In this document: one piece after another, positions 22,732-32,243 of the stretch
Position numbering within the stretch: the stretch's first letter is position 1
Layout of the letters: each line of letters begins with the position of its first letter
Source: Candidatus Saccharimonadota bacterium
GTDB taxonomy: Bacteria; Patescibacteriota; Saccharimonadia; Saccharimonadales; Saccharimonadaceae
Direction of reading: 5' to 3'
DNA length: 35,245 nt
Assembly (NCBI GenBank): GCA_017432425.1
Contig: JAFRJE010000013.1
Coordinates: 1 to 35,245 of the forward strand
Translations under genes and position numbers: made by a program
Notes under the pieces: model-generated
What the model saw: the letters and a program-made list of their open reading frames with translations, nothing else
Told to the model about the DNA's origin: nothing
The model's database searches: none

Positions 22732-23622
22732 TTAGCTAATTATACCATATTTTAGCTTTATCCGCATTTCTTCAGCTTTCATCCATTTTTTTACTACTTC
22801 GGAGAGATGATAATTCTCAAGGAAGGATTGGTGGAGCTTTAAGATTTCGCGATAGCTAGTTTCAAGTTTTTTGGATTCGGCGGTTCGGCTACCATGATGA
22901 ACTCGGAAACTGTTTAAAGATTTTTTATTGTAACTAATTTTACCGTGATTTAGGACTTTTGAATAAAAATACCAATCGCCAGCCTGAGAAAAACTAGACG
23001 CTTCTTCTAAATATTTTTGATACGGGATTTTTGGAGTATTATAGAAAACTACGGCTGAAACGTTCGGAATTGAGCATCTTATTGCCATAATTTCTTCAAT
23101 TTCTTTTTTTCCGTCTTTAATATAGCTTTTTTGGTAACGACCAGTTTTTTCTTTATCGCGCGAAAAACGGAAATTCGGTGCTAAAATTACTCCGAATTTA
23201 TTGATAATTTTTGATTCAGAATAGGACAAGACGACTTTTTCATCGGAGAAAGGTTTCATCATCTCTTCGAGGAACCGGCGACTGGAAAGATCATCCGCCT
23301 CCGCTATCCAAATATAATTACCAGTTGCAAGTTCGAAACCTTTTTGCCATTGTTTGATTGGTTTTCCGGTATTTTTTTCATTTACGAGAAATTTTACTTT
23401 TAGATTTGGGTATTTTTCTTTTATTTTCGGAAGGAGGGATTTGATTTTTTTAACTGAGTTATCCGACGAAGCATCATCAAGAATAATTAGTTCATAAAGC
23501 GGGTAGGTTTGAGACAGAATCGATTTAATTCGGCGAGAGAGATATTTTTCGTAATTATAATTTGGGAGAATAACTGAGACTTTTTTAGATTTATTCATAA
23601 TATTTTTAATATACTCCTCCAT
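22732..23622 (-). CDS. Glycosyltransferase family 2
   Basis: 296 aa from the ATG whose A is the last base of the upstream stop (TGATG). GT-A fold: VSVILPNYNYEKYL near the start, LDDASSDNS for nucleotide binding, and WIAEADD as the DxD-like metal site, with a later acidic/aromatic stretch (AGDWYFY) for acceptor and catalysis. No membrane segments, so it works on the cytoplasmic face. An alternative ATG nine codons on (23596-23598) lies 15 nt after a GGAGGAG; family alignment starts beyond both, so the choice is uncertain. Sugar specificity unknown. Confidence 0.88.
   Translation of the reverse strand: MEEYIKNIMNKSKKVSVILPNYNYEKYLSRRIKSILSQTYPLYELIILDDASSDNSVKKIKSLLPKIKEKYPNLKVKFLVNEKNTGKPIKQWQKGFELATGNYIWIAEADDLSSRRFLEEMMKPFSDEKVVLSYSESKIINKFGVILAPNFRFSRDKEKTGRYQKSYIKDGKKEIEEIMAIRCSIPNVSAVVFYNTPKIPYQKYLEEASSFSQAGDWYFYSKVLNHGKISYNKKSLNSFRVHHGSRTAESKKLETSYREILKLHQSFLENYHLSEVVKKWMKAEEMRIKLKYGIIS
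22739..22747 (-). promoter_or_regulatory. Extended -10 promoter of rmlACBD
   Basis: TGG-TATAAT on the minus strand overlaps the last codons of the upstream glycosyltransferase gene. There is no good -35, but the TGn extension fits an extended -10 promoter. It gives a short leader with an SD before the rmlA ATG, so the rhamnose genes can be expressed separately from the genes upstream. Confidence 0.55.
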
Positions 23623-24704
23623 CAAACTAAGTTATAGGCTTCTTCAACTTCGTTTAGGAAATTTTTACCGTAATATTTTTTAAGGCAATAATTTCTCGCG
23701 TTTTTAGCAATTATTTTAGATTTTTCTGGATTTTCGTATAGATATTTTAATTTTTTATACCATTCGCCAGGTTTAGCAATTAAGCCAGTCTCGCCGTCTT
23801 TAATTGCTTTTTTGAACACAAAACTGGGCGAGGCGATGGTTGGAACTTCGACGATTGCGGCTTCGAAAAACTTAAGTTCGGATTTAGAGTTAGTAAAGTC
23901 GTTAATAACGAGTGGAGCCAAATTGACGTTGACGCTCGCGATTTTTTCTTGGAGTTTTAAATAGCCGACTGGTTTTTCAAAAATAATTCTTCCCTCTTCT
24001 AAAAGTTTTTTAGCAGAGGCAGAAAAATCCATAAACCCAACAATTTTCAATTTTGAATCGGGATAAGTATTTAAAAACTTAATAATTTCAGGTTCGATTA
24101 AACGGAAGTCTTTAGTATGAGTCGGAGAGCCGGAAAAATATCCAAGGGTAAAAGTTTTATTTTTTATCTTAGATTTTTGTTTGAGGGTCTTTTCGGAAAT
24201 TGCGATTTGTTCAAAGTTGAGCGAATTCGGAATAACCGCAACGGGTTTTTCAAACGAGCACTTTAATTTTTTAGCGAGAAAATCATTAGTCGTTAAAAAA
24301 CCGTCGGAATGCTTCATGATTCTACGAATACAAAAAATATAGCCAAGCCAGTAAAGAAAATTTTTATCGCGAGTAGTTTTCACTATTAGTGGTATATCTT
24401 TGTAATTGAAAACTAGGTCGTCAATATCAAATAAAACTTTTATTCGATTAGTATGGGCTTTTTTTATTAATGATTTAATTGTATTATCTTTTCCGGTTTG
24501 CCTCTCGATAATAAGTAACGAGGTTTTATCAAAATCAATCTTTTCGATTTTGGTCTTTGGAAGATATGTAGCTTTCCAACTCTCGCTTTTTTCAAGAGCT
24601 TCTATAACGTTTTTTACACGATAGCGGAACTGGGCACATTCAACATCTTCAATTATGTAAACCGCGAGTTTAGTTTTATCGGTTTTAGATTTCGGATGGC
24701 TCAT
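23622..24704 (-). CDS. GT-B fold glycosyltransferase (GT4-like)
   Basis: 360 aa. The N-terminal half shows the pattern of GT4-like acceptor domains: VECAQFRYRVKNVIEAL near 20, and VLFDIDDLVFNY near 90. The C-terminal half carries LGYFSGSPTHTKDF, LKIVGF and a sugar-nucleotide region SELKFFEAAIVEVPTIAS (about 278-295), where the usual E-x7-E is K/E-rich but recognisable. Coupled by ATGA to the two-domain GT2 upstream. Likely adds one sugar to the growing lipid-linked glycan; donor unknown. Confidence 0.82.
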   Translation of the reverse strand: MSHPKSKTDKTKLAVYIIEDVECAQFRYRVKNVIEALEKSESWKATYLPKTKIEKIDFDKTSLLIIERQTGKDNTIKSLIKKAHTNRIKVLFDIDDLVFNYKDIPLIVKTTRDKNFLYWLGYIFCIRRIMKHSDGFLTTNDFLAKKLKCSFEKPVAVIPNSLNFEQIAISEKTLKQKSKIKNKTFTLGYFSGSPTHTKDFRLIEPEIIKFLNTYPDSKLKIVGFMDFSASAKKLLEEGRIIFEKPVGYLKLQEKIASVNVNLAPLVINDFTNSKSELKFFEAAIVEVPTIASPSFVFKKAIKDGETGLIAKPGEWYKKLKYLYENPEKSKIIAKNARNYCLKKYYGKNFLNEVEEAYNLV

Positions 24705-26566
24705 CTATCTTCTTTCTTTTTCCTATCCAACATAAATGCGTCATCAAGAGAGTAGTTCGGATTATAGAATTTGTCATGGGTTAATTTTTCGCCCCATTTA
24801 TGCTGCATTGAGAGAACCTCTTTCTTAAAGCGTTCGCGTTTTTCCGGGGCGGTGTCTAAACCGCGAGATTTTGACTCAAAATGATAAAGCTCGACCATCG
24901 GAAGAAGAACATTATAATAGCCTTTTTCTAGGAGTTTGATATTAAAATCTATATCATTAAAAGCAACTTTTAATTTTTCTTCATCTAAACCTTTTACTTC
25001 TTCGAATTTTTTCTTTTCAATACAAAGGCAGGCGGCGGTTACGGCACCATAATCATAAGGAACGCGTAATCTTCCGTATAAACCGAGTGCGTCTCTTTTT
25101 TCGCCGATATAAGCGTGTCCAGCTACGCCACCTAATCCTAAGATTACGCCGGCGTGCTGAATTGAATTGTCGGGATAAAGTAATTTTGCGCCAACCGCAC
25201 CAACATGGGGTAATGTCGCATAGCCGACTAGCATAGTCATCCACTCCGGAGTAATAATTTCAGTATCGTTATTCAATAAAATAATAACCTCGCCATTGGC
25301 TTTAGAGACGGCTAAATTGTTAATTTTCGAATAGTTGAACTCCATATCCGCGTCAATAACTCGAAAGTTATTGTATTTATTTTTATACTGTTTAAAGAGT
25401 TCAAAAGTTTCTTTTTTCTCGCTTCTATTATTAACTAAAATAACTTCAAAATTATTATATGTGGTTTTTTCATAAACTGACTTGAGACATTTTTCCGTAA
25501 TATCAGCATGATCTTTAGTTGGGATAATAATAGAGACGAGAGGCTCTTGCTTGATTTCGTAGAGAACTTGATAATATGTCGAAGCGACATCTTTTTTTAC
25601 GTTAGCCTCTAAACCGCGACGTTGGAGTGCGGATTCGATTGCTTTCTTTCCCTTGTCGCTAGCATAGCTTTTATTATCTAATTTTTGGGCAGTCGATCCG
25701 TCAATCATGCGCCAATGATATAAAACTTCTGGAATATGATAGATTTGTTTTGTTTTTTCTGTGAAACGAAGTAACATATCATAATCTTGCGCGCCTTCTA
25801 GACCAACAGTAAAGCCCCCGATATTTTTTAAAATTTTTGTCCTAGCAACGACTAAATGACAAATGTAATTAAGGCTGAGTAGCGTATCGGGAGAGAAATC
25901 CGGCTTAAAATGGGGGTAACATCTATTCCCTTTTGATTCTATCTTATCCTCATCGGAATATATTAAATCTAGTTTTTTATTTTTATTCAAAACTTCAACC
26001 ACTTTATATAGAGCGTCTTTATTGAGGAGATCGTCATTATCTACAAGCGCAACAAACTCGCCTTTTGCTATCTCTAGAGCGTCGTTAGTAGCGCGAGAAA
26101 TATTGCCGTTTTTTTTACGAAATTTTATTTTTACTTTTGAATTATTTTCATAAGATTTTAGGAGGGTTATAGTATCTTCTGAGGTAGAAGCGTCATCAAC
26201 TAAACAGAGCTCAAAGTTTTCATAAGATTGAGACAGAACTGATTCTATACATTCTCTTAAATATTCAGCCTTTACGTTATAAACTGGAATTAATACGGAG
26301 ATTAGGGGACTATACGAAAACTTTTTATATTTTATATCTTCTTTATTATCATCTAGCCACGCGACATACTGCGCGCCATTCATTGGGTTTATCAGCGGAG
26401 AACGATTAGTTAACATCTCGCAGATATATTTTATTTTTGCCTTTAAGACGTCTTTGGGAACTTTAAAATGATATTTTTTCCACAGAGATTTAGAACCTCT
26501 ATAAATATTTATAACAACGTCTCGTAATCGTAGAGCCGTACCTTTAATTGTTGTCCACCTTTTCAT
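24701..26566 (-). CDS. Two-domain glycosyltransferase family 2 protein (RgpF-like layout)
   Basis: 621 aa. After about 85 N-terminal residues comes a first GT2 domain: ISVLIPVYN (89-97), LVDDAST (122-128), VDNDD (175-179), and later YHWRMIDGST. A second GT2 domain begins at VSIIIPT (344-350) with LVNNRS (377-382), LNNDTEI (431-437) and AACLCIEK. Fusions of two GT2 domains are common in rhamnan and O-antigen synthesis (RgpF-type proteins), where each domain forms a different linkage. With rmlACBD close by, rhamnose addition is plausible. It overlaps the upstream membrane protein gene by 23 nt and the downstream GT by 4 nt. Confidence 0.86.
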   Translation of the reverse strand: MKRWTTIKGTALRLRDVVINIYRGSKSLWKKYHFKVPKDVLKAKIKYICEMLTNRSPLINPMNGAQYVAWLDDNKEDIKYKKFSYSPLISVLIPVYNVKAEYLRECIESVLSQSYENFELCLVDDASTSEDTITLLKSYENNSKVKIKFRKKNGNISRATNDALEIAKGEFVALVDNDDLLNKDALYKVVEVLNKNKKLDLIYSDEDKIESKGNRCYPHFKPDFSPDTLLSLNYICHLVVARTKILKNIGGFTVGLEGAQDYDMLLRFTEKTKQIYHIPEVLYHWRMIDGSTAQKLDNKSYASDKGKKAIESALQRRGLEANVKKDVASTYYQVLYEIKQEPLVSIIIPTKDHADITEKCLKSVYEKTTYNNFEVILVNNRSEKKETFELFKQYKNKYNNFRVIDADMEFNYSKINNLAVSKANGEVIILLNNDTEIITPEWMTMLVGYATLPHVGAVGAKLLYPDNSIQHAGVILGLGGVAGHAYIGEKRDALGLYGRLRVPYDYGAVTAACLCIEKKKFEEVKGLDEEKLKVAFNDIDFNIKLLEKGYYNVLLPMVELYHFESKSRGLDTAPEKRERFKKEVLSMQHKWGEKLTHDKFYNPNYSLDDAFMLDRKKKEDR

Positions 26567-28472
26567 AGATATGATAATTCCCTTCGATATCGTTATAAAT
26601 TTCTTTAAAATATGGTGTTTCGTTTTCGAGTTTACCTGCCGTCAATAAATATCTAATTGAAAGTTTGTCGGAATCTTCATAGTTTAAATTAAGTATCATC
26701 GTATCGGCAGTTGGACCCGATAGAAACTCCGTCTTTTCGTTTGTCATGTTTGTAAAAATATGCGCGTAACGATTATAAATATTATCATATTCTCCGTCTT
26801 CGTCAAGAATTTGCCATTTTCCATAATCTGGGTAAAAATTAACTGCGTTAATAACTTTTGCGCCATTAACAATACCTAAGGCCGAAAGTTTTATTTCGCC
26901 GACAGCAAGCCAGCGAGCATCTGGGTTTGAAGTTGATAGTTCGTGGATTTTTTGCTCTAGGGGATGATTAGTCAAGGACGTGATTCCATGCGCAATTGGA
27001 TTAATAGTACATCCAGAAATTAAAATTAAGGAAATCATAGCAAGTGTAAAAATAATTTTTGTTTTATGGGTATTTTTTAACATTAGAAAAGCAAGACCGC
27101 CCAAACCTATAATAATAATTAAGTATTGCCAAAGCTGAAGGTAAGTAAGTTTTTTTGCGTCTAGGAAGAGGATATAGCTTAGCGTATAGAGCCCGGTCGA
27201 GATATAGATTGCTTTTTTCGAAAGGATCCCACGATTACGCCAAACTATATCTATACCCCAAATCGTGAATAATGTGGCGATAAGCCCGTAAGCTTGGTCC
27301 ATGCGGTTGATATATGTAAAACCTGTTAATTTAGCGAGAAGTTCCGGAAAACCAGCAAGCATAAAAACCGCCATAACGCTAATACAAAGAACAAAGGCGC
27401 GACCTACTACCATATTTCTATTTTTAGCGAGTTTTTTATGAAAAATACAGTAGAGCATGAGAAAAAGCGGAGCAAAATGGATAAAAGTACTAACTTCGCA
27501 GTTGTTCGAGAAAGTTATATTTTTAAACGGAAGTGTAAAAACAACTAGGCTGGTAAACAGGTCCTCGATAGTATTAGTCCCGCCAAGAGATGAACGTTTC
27601 CCCGGATAAACTGTATTTGTTAGCGCGGAGATAGCGTCTTTACTTGTATATAATGTATAGCCAAGAACGCCCAAAACAAAAAGCGCCATAATCAGAATTT
27701 GCCACCAGTCTTTTTTCTTAAATGAAATCTGTTTTTTATCCCTAATCAAAAAGGCAACGAGAAGAGTAATAGACGAGAGCCCAACGGAAAGTTGGAGTGA
27801 GGGAAAAAGCGCTAAAACAAAAGTTATTGCGGAAAGCGATAAGAGTATTGAAAAAAGTAATTTATATCTTGTTTCTTTTGCAGTAAAAAAGTGGTAAGCG
27901 AGAACTAAAAGCGACATACCCCAGAAAAACACATCGACGATATGTGGAACAAACCACCATTGAACGAGCGGCGAAAAAGCGACAAGAAGAGACCCGAGAA
28001 GAGAAAGTTTTTTATTTTTTTCTGTAATAATCATACAGAGTTCAAAGCTAACTAATACTAATAAAATTAGTTTCATACACCAATACCATGATAAACCGTA
28101 CTCGTTACCAAGAAGGATATAACCCCAACAAAACGGTTTCGAGAGAATCGTAATATCGAGGACGGGAGCGTTATAGCCGATAATCATATCTTGACCAGAT
28201 AGACTCATCATATCGCTATTTTTTTCGTAATTATTATATAACTGAGACATATAGTATGGGGTATGAACCAAGAACTCATCGCTACGAATTTCTCGCGATT
28301 TCCCGATAATATTTTGTTCGGTGTTATATGTCTGAGAATTATCAAACATATAATTATAAACGCCAATTGAGGAACCATGGAGTTTAAAAACAACGCAAAA
28401 AACAAAGACAATAAGAGCAATTAAGTAACGCCATCTAATACACCAGTCAACAAAGGCTTTTAGTCTATTCAT
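26544..28472 (-). CDS. Large multi-pass membrane protein, GT-C-like
   Basis: 642 aa from the ATG that overlaps the GtrB-like stop (ATGA). The frame is open further upstream, but those residues are polar and lie inside the gtrB-like gene. About 12 membrane spans are followed by a soluble extracytoplasmic C-terminal part (about 540-642). The first loop carries GKSREIRSDEFLVHTP (57-72), a motif I associate with a family of large membrane proteins in surface-polysaccharide loci (GT-C-like, not biochemically defined as far as I know). Acidic residues in the first loop fit a lipid-phosphate-sugar-dependent transferase. A role beside the GtrB-like protein is likely but inferred. Confidence 0.72.
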   Translation of the reverse strand: MNRLKAFVDWCIRWRYLIALIVFVFCVVFKLHGSSIGVYNYMFDNSQTYNTEQNIIGKSREIRSDEFLVHTPYYMSQLYNNYEKNSDMMSLSGQDMIIGYNAPVLDITILSKPFCWGYILLGNEYGLSWYWCMKLILLVLVSFELCMIITEKNKKLSLLGSLLVAFSPLVQWWFVPHIVDVFFWGMSLLVLAYHFFTAKETRYKLLFSILLSLSAITFVLALFPSLQLSVGLSSITLLVAFLIRDKKQISFKKKDWWQILIMALFVLGVLGYTLYTSKDAISALTNTVYPGKRSSLGGTNTIEDLFTSLVVFTLPFKNITFSNNCEVSTFIHFAPLFLMLYCIFHKKLAKNRNMVVGRAFVLCISVMAVFMLAGFPELLAKLTGFTYINRMDQAYGLIATLFTIWGIDIVWRNRGILSKKAIYISTGLYTLSYILFLDAKKLTYLQLWQYLIIIIGLGGLAFLMLKNTHKTKIIFTLAMISLILISGCTINPIAHGITSLTNHPLEQKIHELSTSNPDARWLAVGEIKLSALGIVNGAKVINAVNFYPDYGKWQILDEDGEYDNIYNRYAHIFTNMTNEKTEFLSGPTADTMILNLNYEDSDKLSIRYLLTAGKLENETPYFKEIYNDIEGNYHIYEKVDNN

Positions 28473-29410
28473 TTCTTCCCTTCTTTGGCTCTGATTGAAA
28501 AGAGTTCGTAAAGTTGGCGATGTTTTCTTGCGATTACTTGTAAAATTATTCCACAAATAAGCATCAGAATCGATATTATAAGCATAAATCCCGCAAAAAT
28601 TAAAGTCGGAAATCTAGCGACTAGCCCGGTAGCAAAATATTCAACAAAGACTGGAACGCCAAAAATGAACGCGATAGCAAAAAATAGTAGGCTAAGAATC
28701 CCAAAAAATAGCATAGGGCGGTAATCTTCGAACAGGCGCATTATAGTAAATAAAACTTTAAAACCGTCGCTTATAGTATTAAGCTTTGACTCGCTGCCTG
28801 CTTCTCGATCTTTGTATTGGATAGGAAATTCGGCAATTTGTAGGTTTTTATCTAGAGCATGGACAGTCATTTCGGTTTCGATTTCGAAACCTTTAGAAAG
28901 AATTGGGAAAGTTTTGACAAATTCTCGCGAAAAAGCGCGATAACCGGTCATGATGTCACGAATATCGCTTTTAAAAATCAAATTAATTAGATTTCGGACA
29001 AGACGATTCCCAAAATTATGGAACGGACGCTTATTTTCCTGAAAATATGTCGATGAAAGACGATCGCCGATAACCATATCAACGCCCTCCTCTAGCACCA
29101 TTTCGCACATTTTTCTAGCAGAATCGGGAGAATAGGTATCGTCGCCGTCAATCATTAAATAACAATCGGCGTCGATATCTTTAAACATACTACGAACAAC
29201 ATTACCCTTTCCCTGTCGTCTTTCGACGCGAACTTTAGCGCCAGCTTTTTTAGCAATTTCGCCGGTTTTATCGGTCGAATTATTATCGTATACAAAAATT
29301 TCTGCTTCAGGCAAAGCTTTTTTATAATCTTTAACTACGCGTTCAATAGTTTTAGCTTCGTTATAGCAAGGGATTAGAACGGCAATTTTTGATCGAGGTA
29401 TCTCTTTCAA
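28469..29410 (-). CDS. GtrB/DPM-like polyprenyl-phosphate glycosyltransferase
   Basis: 313 aa. The GT2 domain has IAVLIPCYNEAKTIE (9-23), YDNNSTDKT (41-49) and DGDD (88-91). MTGYRAFSREF and GFEIETEMTVHA are typical of dolichol-phosphate mannosyltransferase/GtrB proteins. Two C-terminal membrane spans (about 232-254 and 265-293) end in a basic tail. It would load a sugar onto polyprenyl phosphate in the inner leaflet; a GtrA-like protein (12150-12665) could flip it for use by a GT-C-type enzyme outside. The start codon is TTG at 29410, preceded by AAGGAG at 6-nt spacing; no in-frame ATG fits the family start. Follows the epimerase by 10 nt. Confidence 0.88.
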   Translation of the reverse strand: MKEIPRSKIAVLIPCYNEAKTIERVVKDYKKALPEAEIFVYDNNSTDKTGEIAKKAGAKVRVERRQGKGNVVRSMFKDIDADCYLMIDGDDTYSPDSARKMCEMVLEEGVDMVIGDRLSSTYFQENKRPFHNFGNRLVRNLINLIFKSDIRDIMTGYRAFSREFVKTFPILSKGFEIETEMTVHALDKNLQIAEFPIQYKDREAGSESKLNTISDGFKVLFTIMRLFEDYRPMLFFGILSLLFFAIAFIFGVPVFVEYFATGLVARFPTLIFAGFMLIISILMLICGIILQVIARKHRQLYELFSIRAKEGKK

Positions 29411-29420
29411 GAACTTCTCC

Positions 29421-30458
29421 TTACATCATCCATTTCAATAATTTAATGATTCCCATTTTAGCGTTTTTCTTATGGGCAGAAACATCTTTTCGACTTTCGA
29501 TTTCTTTACGATTTTCATGATAATACATATATGCTTTATATAGCATTTCTTCATTGGTCAATGTAGGCGTAAAACCTAATTCTTTCTTAATCTTAGAAAT
29601 ATCGAATATAAAGCTAGAAGAAATCATTTTATATTGGTATGGTCCGAGCGGAGATATATGGAGCGCAAAACAAGTTTTCATAGCGGCAACCATGATTGAT
29701 TTAGGAAAATGAAATAATCTAGACTTTGAACCGGATTTTTCAATAACATAGTTATAGACTTCGTTAAATGTTTTAACATTTTCTGAGCCGATATTAAAAA
29801 TAGAGGTTTTATTATATTTTAAGGCCAGTTTCATAGCTTTAACCATGTCTTTTGCGTAGATAAATTGATACTTATTTTCGCCGTTACCGACAATAGGTAT
29901 CTTTTTATCGTCATCAATAAATTCAAACAGAAGACTTAAGAGTCCGAGACGACCTTCGTCGATAATAGTAGGGCTACGGAAAGTAACAGAATTAAGCTTG
30001 TCGCTATATTCAGCTAAGATTTTTTCACCTTCTAATTTGGAGCGACCATAGATTTCTACGGGATTTGGCGTTTCTTCTTCAGTAACGGGATGATCGAAAC
30101 TTTTTCCCCATAGACAGTTGGACGAGACGAAAATAAGCTTTTTACACTTATTCTTTATGGCAAATTTAGCCATATTTTCAGTACCATCTACGTTTGAAGT
30201 CCAGAGTTCGTTTTTATCCTTTACTTCATGGGCAAGCAGGGCTGCGCAATGGAAGATAGCATCAAATTGGTATTCTTTATTTAACTTATCGAGAAGTTTT
30301 AAATCTCGAATATCGCCCTTTATGGGAACAAAATTTTTATGAACAAAATCGTCGCCCTCTAAATCGATACTGACAACAAAATCGCCGTCTTTTAATAAGC
30401 TTTCCTTCAGAATACTTCCGTAGAATCCAGCTCCACCGGTAATCAAATATTTTTTCAC
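29421..30458 (-). CDS. NAD-dependent epimerase/dehydratase (extended SDR)
   Basis: 345 aa. NAD motif GGAGFYG (8-14), VSSNCLWG (111-118) with the catalytic Ser region, and Tyr137/Lys141 in EIYGRSKLEG. The C-terminus has a basic extension of about 30 residues (YYHENRKEIESRKDVSAHKKNAK). It should act on a nucleotide sugar for the locus; substrate not recognisable. The start codon is GTG at 30458 with AGGAG 5 nt upstream; the two ATGs in the SD region are out of frame. It has its own promoter and probably starts the unit with the GtrB-like, GT-C-like and GT genes. Confidence 0.85.
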   Translation of the reverse strand: MKKYLITGGAGFYGSILKESLLKDGDFVVSIDLEGDDFVHKNFVPIKGDIRDLKLLDKLNKEYQFDAIFHCAALLAHEVKDKNELWTSNVDGTENMAKFAIKNKCKKLIFVSSNCLWGKSFDHPVTEEETPNPVEIYGRSKLEGEKILAEYSDKLNSVTFRSPTIIDEGRLGLLSLLFEFIDDDKKIPIVGNGENKYQFIYAKDMVKAMKLALKYNKTSIFNIGSENVKTFNEVYNYVIEKSGSKSRLFHFPKSIMVAAMKTCFALHISPLGPYQYKMISSSFIFDISKIKKELGFTPTLTNEEMLYKAYMYYHENRKEIESRKDVSAHKKNAKMGIIKLLKWMM

Positions 30459-30481
30459 ATCATCTCCTATTTTATATATCT

Positions 30482-30510
30482 ATTATAGTAAAAATGGCCG
30501 ATTCCTTCAA
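30482..30510 (-). promoter_or_regulatory. Promoter of the epimerase-gtrB-glycosyltransferase unit
   Basis: On the minus strand TTGAAG (30505-30510), 17 nt, TATAAT (30482-30487). The -35 overlaps the stop codon of the upstream membrane protein gene. The leader is about 17 nt and includes an AGGAG SD before the GTG start. Confidence 0.65.
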
Positions 30511-32243
30511 CTTAGCTGTTGGTTTTGTCTAGTTTTAATATATTCAGCAAAGCCCACAGCCGAGGAAATATAAGCCAAAGTCAAGAAGCCAGACATGCCA
30601 ATATGGTAGAATAGGAAAATTTGTTTGGTAAACTCTTCTGTAAAGAACCAAGAGATGCCAAAACTATACACGATTGCGACACCGAAAAACGCAATACCTG
30701 CCATGGCGAGCGAAAGAACTAGTTTATTTTTTCTGATATATTTTTTTCTAGTTTTCCAATTTCTAAACAGTCCTATAATTTCAATAATGAAAAATACTAA
30801 TACGAGAATTATAAGAATAGTATTAATTATTCGATAAACCCAAGCGATAATATTAGCTACGAAGACGGCAATTTCTCTTTTTTTGCCGTTTGGATTATTC
30901 ACGTCGCCTATCATGTGGAGAATCTTACCGTCTCGGAAAGAATCAGAATCATTACTACTATACTTAAAGCCGATCTCGTAATTTTTAAGCCAAACGGCAT
31001 CTTCGAGCGAAGCCCAAATTTGTTTTGGAAAATCCCATTTTATTATTTCGTCCCAAGTATATGGATAAGCGGATTTTAGTAGTTGAACTCTTCCTGTGGC
31101 CTTTTTTAGGGTACCGTTATTAAACGCTTCGGCGAGTTCAATGTTAACTTGTTTAAACATATTGTTAACATCTTCTTCCGAAGTCCAAAGTCCAGTTTCT
31201 TTTAATTCTGTCCTAATAACCCAGCCAAAAAATTCTCTTATTATAGGATATTTTTCTATATCATTTTCAAACCAAGCAGTAGTTCTTATTTCTTCTAATA
31301 ATTCTGGATGAGACTGGAGAGTTGGAGAAGCTTCGAAAGTTGATTTAATCGCATCGTATGGACTCCAGACAAGCATTGTTCGATTGGGCGACTCAACAAT
31401 ATAAGTGGTTTCTACATATTGAGCGAGTTCCCCATTAGTTCTAGTATTAGTTTCATAAACCCCGAATAAAGCGTGATTGATTCCCTTGTAAATGTTTGTC
31501 CAAAGAAAAAGTATGATAAAGGGGGTTAGACAGACTGCTGACCAGGATAATGCTTTTTTAAAATTAAGATTATTTTTAGCCTTCTTTTTAAGGAATCTAT
31601 ATATAATAATTACAAAACAGATTAGTAGGATTACTAGCATACAAGCTTTTAGCCAAGCGGCACCTTCTTGTAGAAAATAGGTAAACGCGAAAGCTAGACC
31701 GGCAAGAATAGCTAGACCAAATGTTTTTTTAATTTTATCTTTATTAATAAGATTAATTAAGACCATTAGACTTAAGCTAAATGTCAAAATAATACACGGG
31801 ACAAAAATTGAGTTTCTGTATATTCTTAGACCACTCCACGATTCGAAGGCAGTCGGCAAGAATAAAATATAAGCAAAGACAGCTAAGCACAACCATTTAT
31901 TTTTACAAATTTTACCGACTAAAAGCCACCCGACAAAGGCGGTTAACGCCCAAAAAAGCGAAAGGAATATAGTATAAGGTAAATTAGTAACGGCGGATAT
32001 TCCAAGAAAAAGAGAGAAACTCAAATCTTTAATAAGCGAATATTCATCAGGAGCAGTTATTCGTCTTAAGGTAAGGCCGTTGAACATTGCTAAGTCATCA
32101 CATGTTTGATTCGTTCCATACCAAGCACCCATCATATAACCGAGTACGACTCTTAGAGCTACTAGAGTAAGCATAATAGCAAAAATGTAATTCTCTTTTA
32201 TAGCTCTCCACAATATAATCTTAAAAGTTTTATTTTGACTCAT
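30507..32243 (-). CDS. Multi-pass membrane protein, probably GT-C-like
   Basis: 578 aa from the ATG at 32243, chosen because residues upstream of it in the same frame lie inside the FAD gene and are not membrane-like. About 8-10 membrane spans. The first extracytoplasmic loop has [12 protein letters not shown] with paired Asp, in the position of the GT-C catalytic acidic residues. A large soluble loop (about 270-440) rich in Trp and charged residues lies between the two halves, and the last spans end in a polar tail. Sequence family not recognised beyond this. It overlaps the FAD gene end by 14 nt, indicating co-expression. Confidence 0.7.
   Translation of the reverse strand: MSQNKTFKIILWRAIKENYIFAIMLTLVALRVVLGYMMGAWYGTNQTCDDLAMFNGLTLRRITAPDEYSLIKDLSFSLFLGISAVTNLPYTIFLSLFWALTAFVGWLLVGKICKNKWLCLAVFAYILFLPTAFESWSGLRIYRNSIFVPCIILTFSLSLMVLINLINKDKIKKTFGLAILAGLAFAFTYFLQEGAAWLKACMLVILLICFVIIIYRFLKKKAKNNLNFKKALSWSAVCLTPFIILFLWTNIYKGINHALFGVYETNTRTNGELAQYVETTYIVESPNRTMLVWSPYDAIKSTFEASPTLQSHPELLEEIRTTAWFENDIEKYPIIREFFGWVIRTELKETGLWTSEEDVNNMFKQVNIELAEAFNNGTLKKATGRVQLLKSAYPYTWDEIIKWDFPKQIWASLEDAVWLKNYEIGFKYSSNDSDSFRDGKILHMIGDVNNPNGKKREIAVFVANIIAWVYRIINTILIILVLVFFIIEIIGLFRNWKTRKKYIRKNKLVLSLAMAGIAFFGVAIVYSFGISWFFTEEFTKQIFLFYHIGMSGFLTLAYISSAVGFAEYIKTRQNQQLS

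Noticed and set aside
28473-28556. Longer N-terminus for the large membrane protein gene
   Set aside because: The extra 28 residues are polar and entirely inside the gtrB-like gene; the ATG in the ATGA overlap precedes the first membrane span directly.
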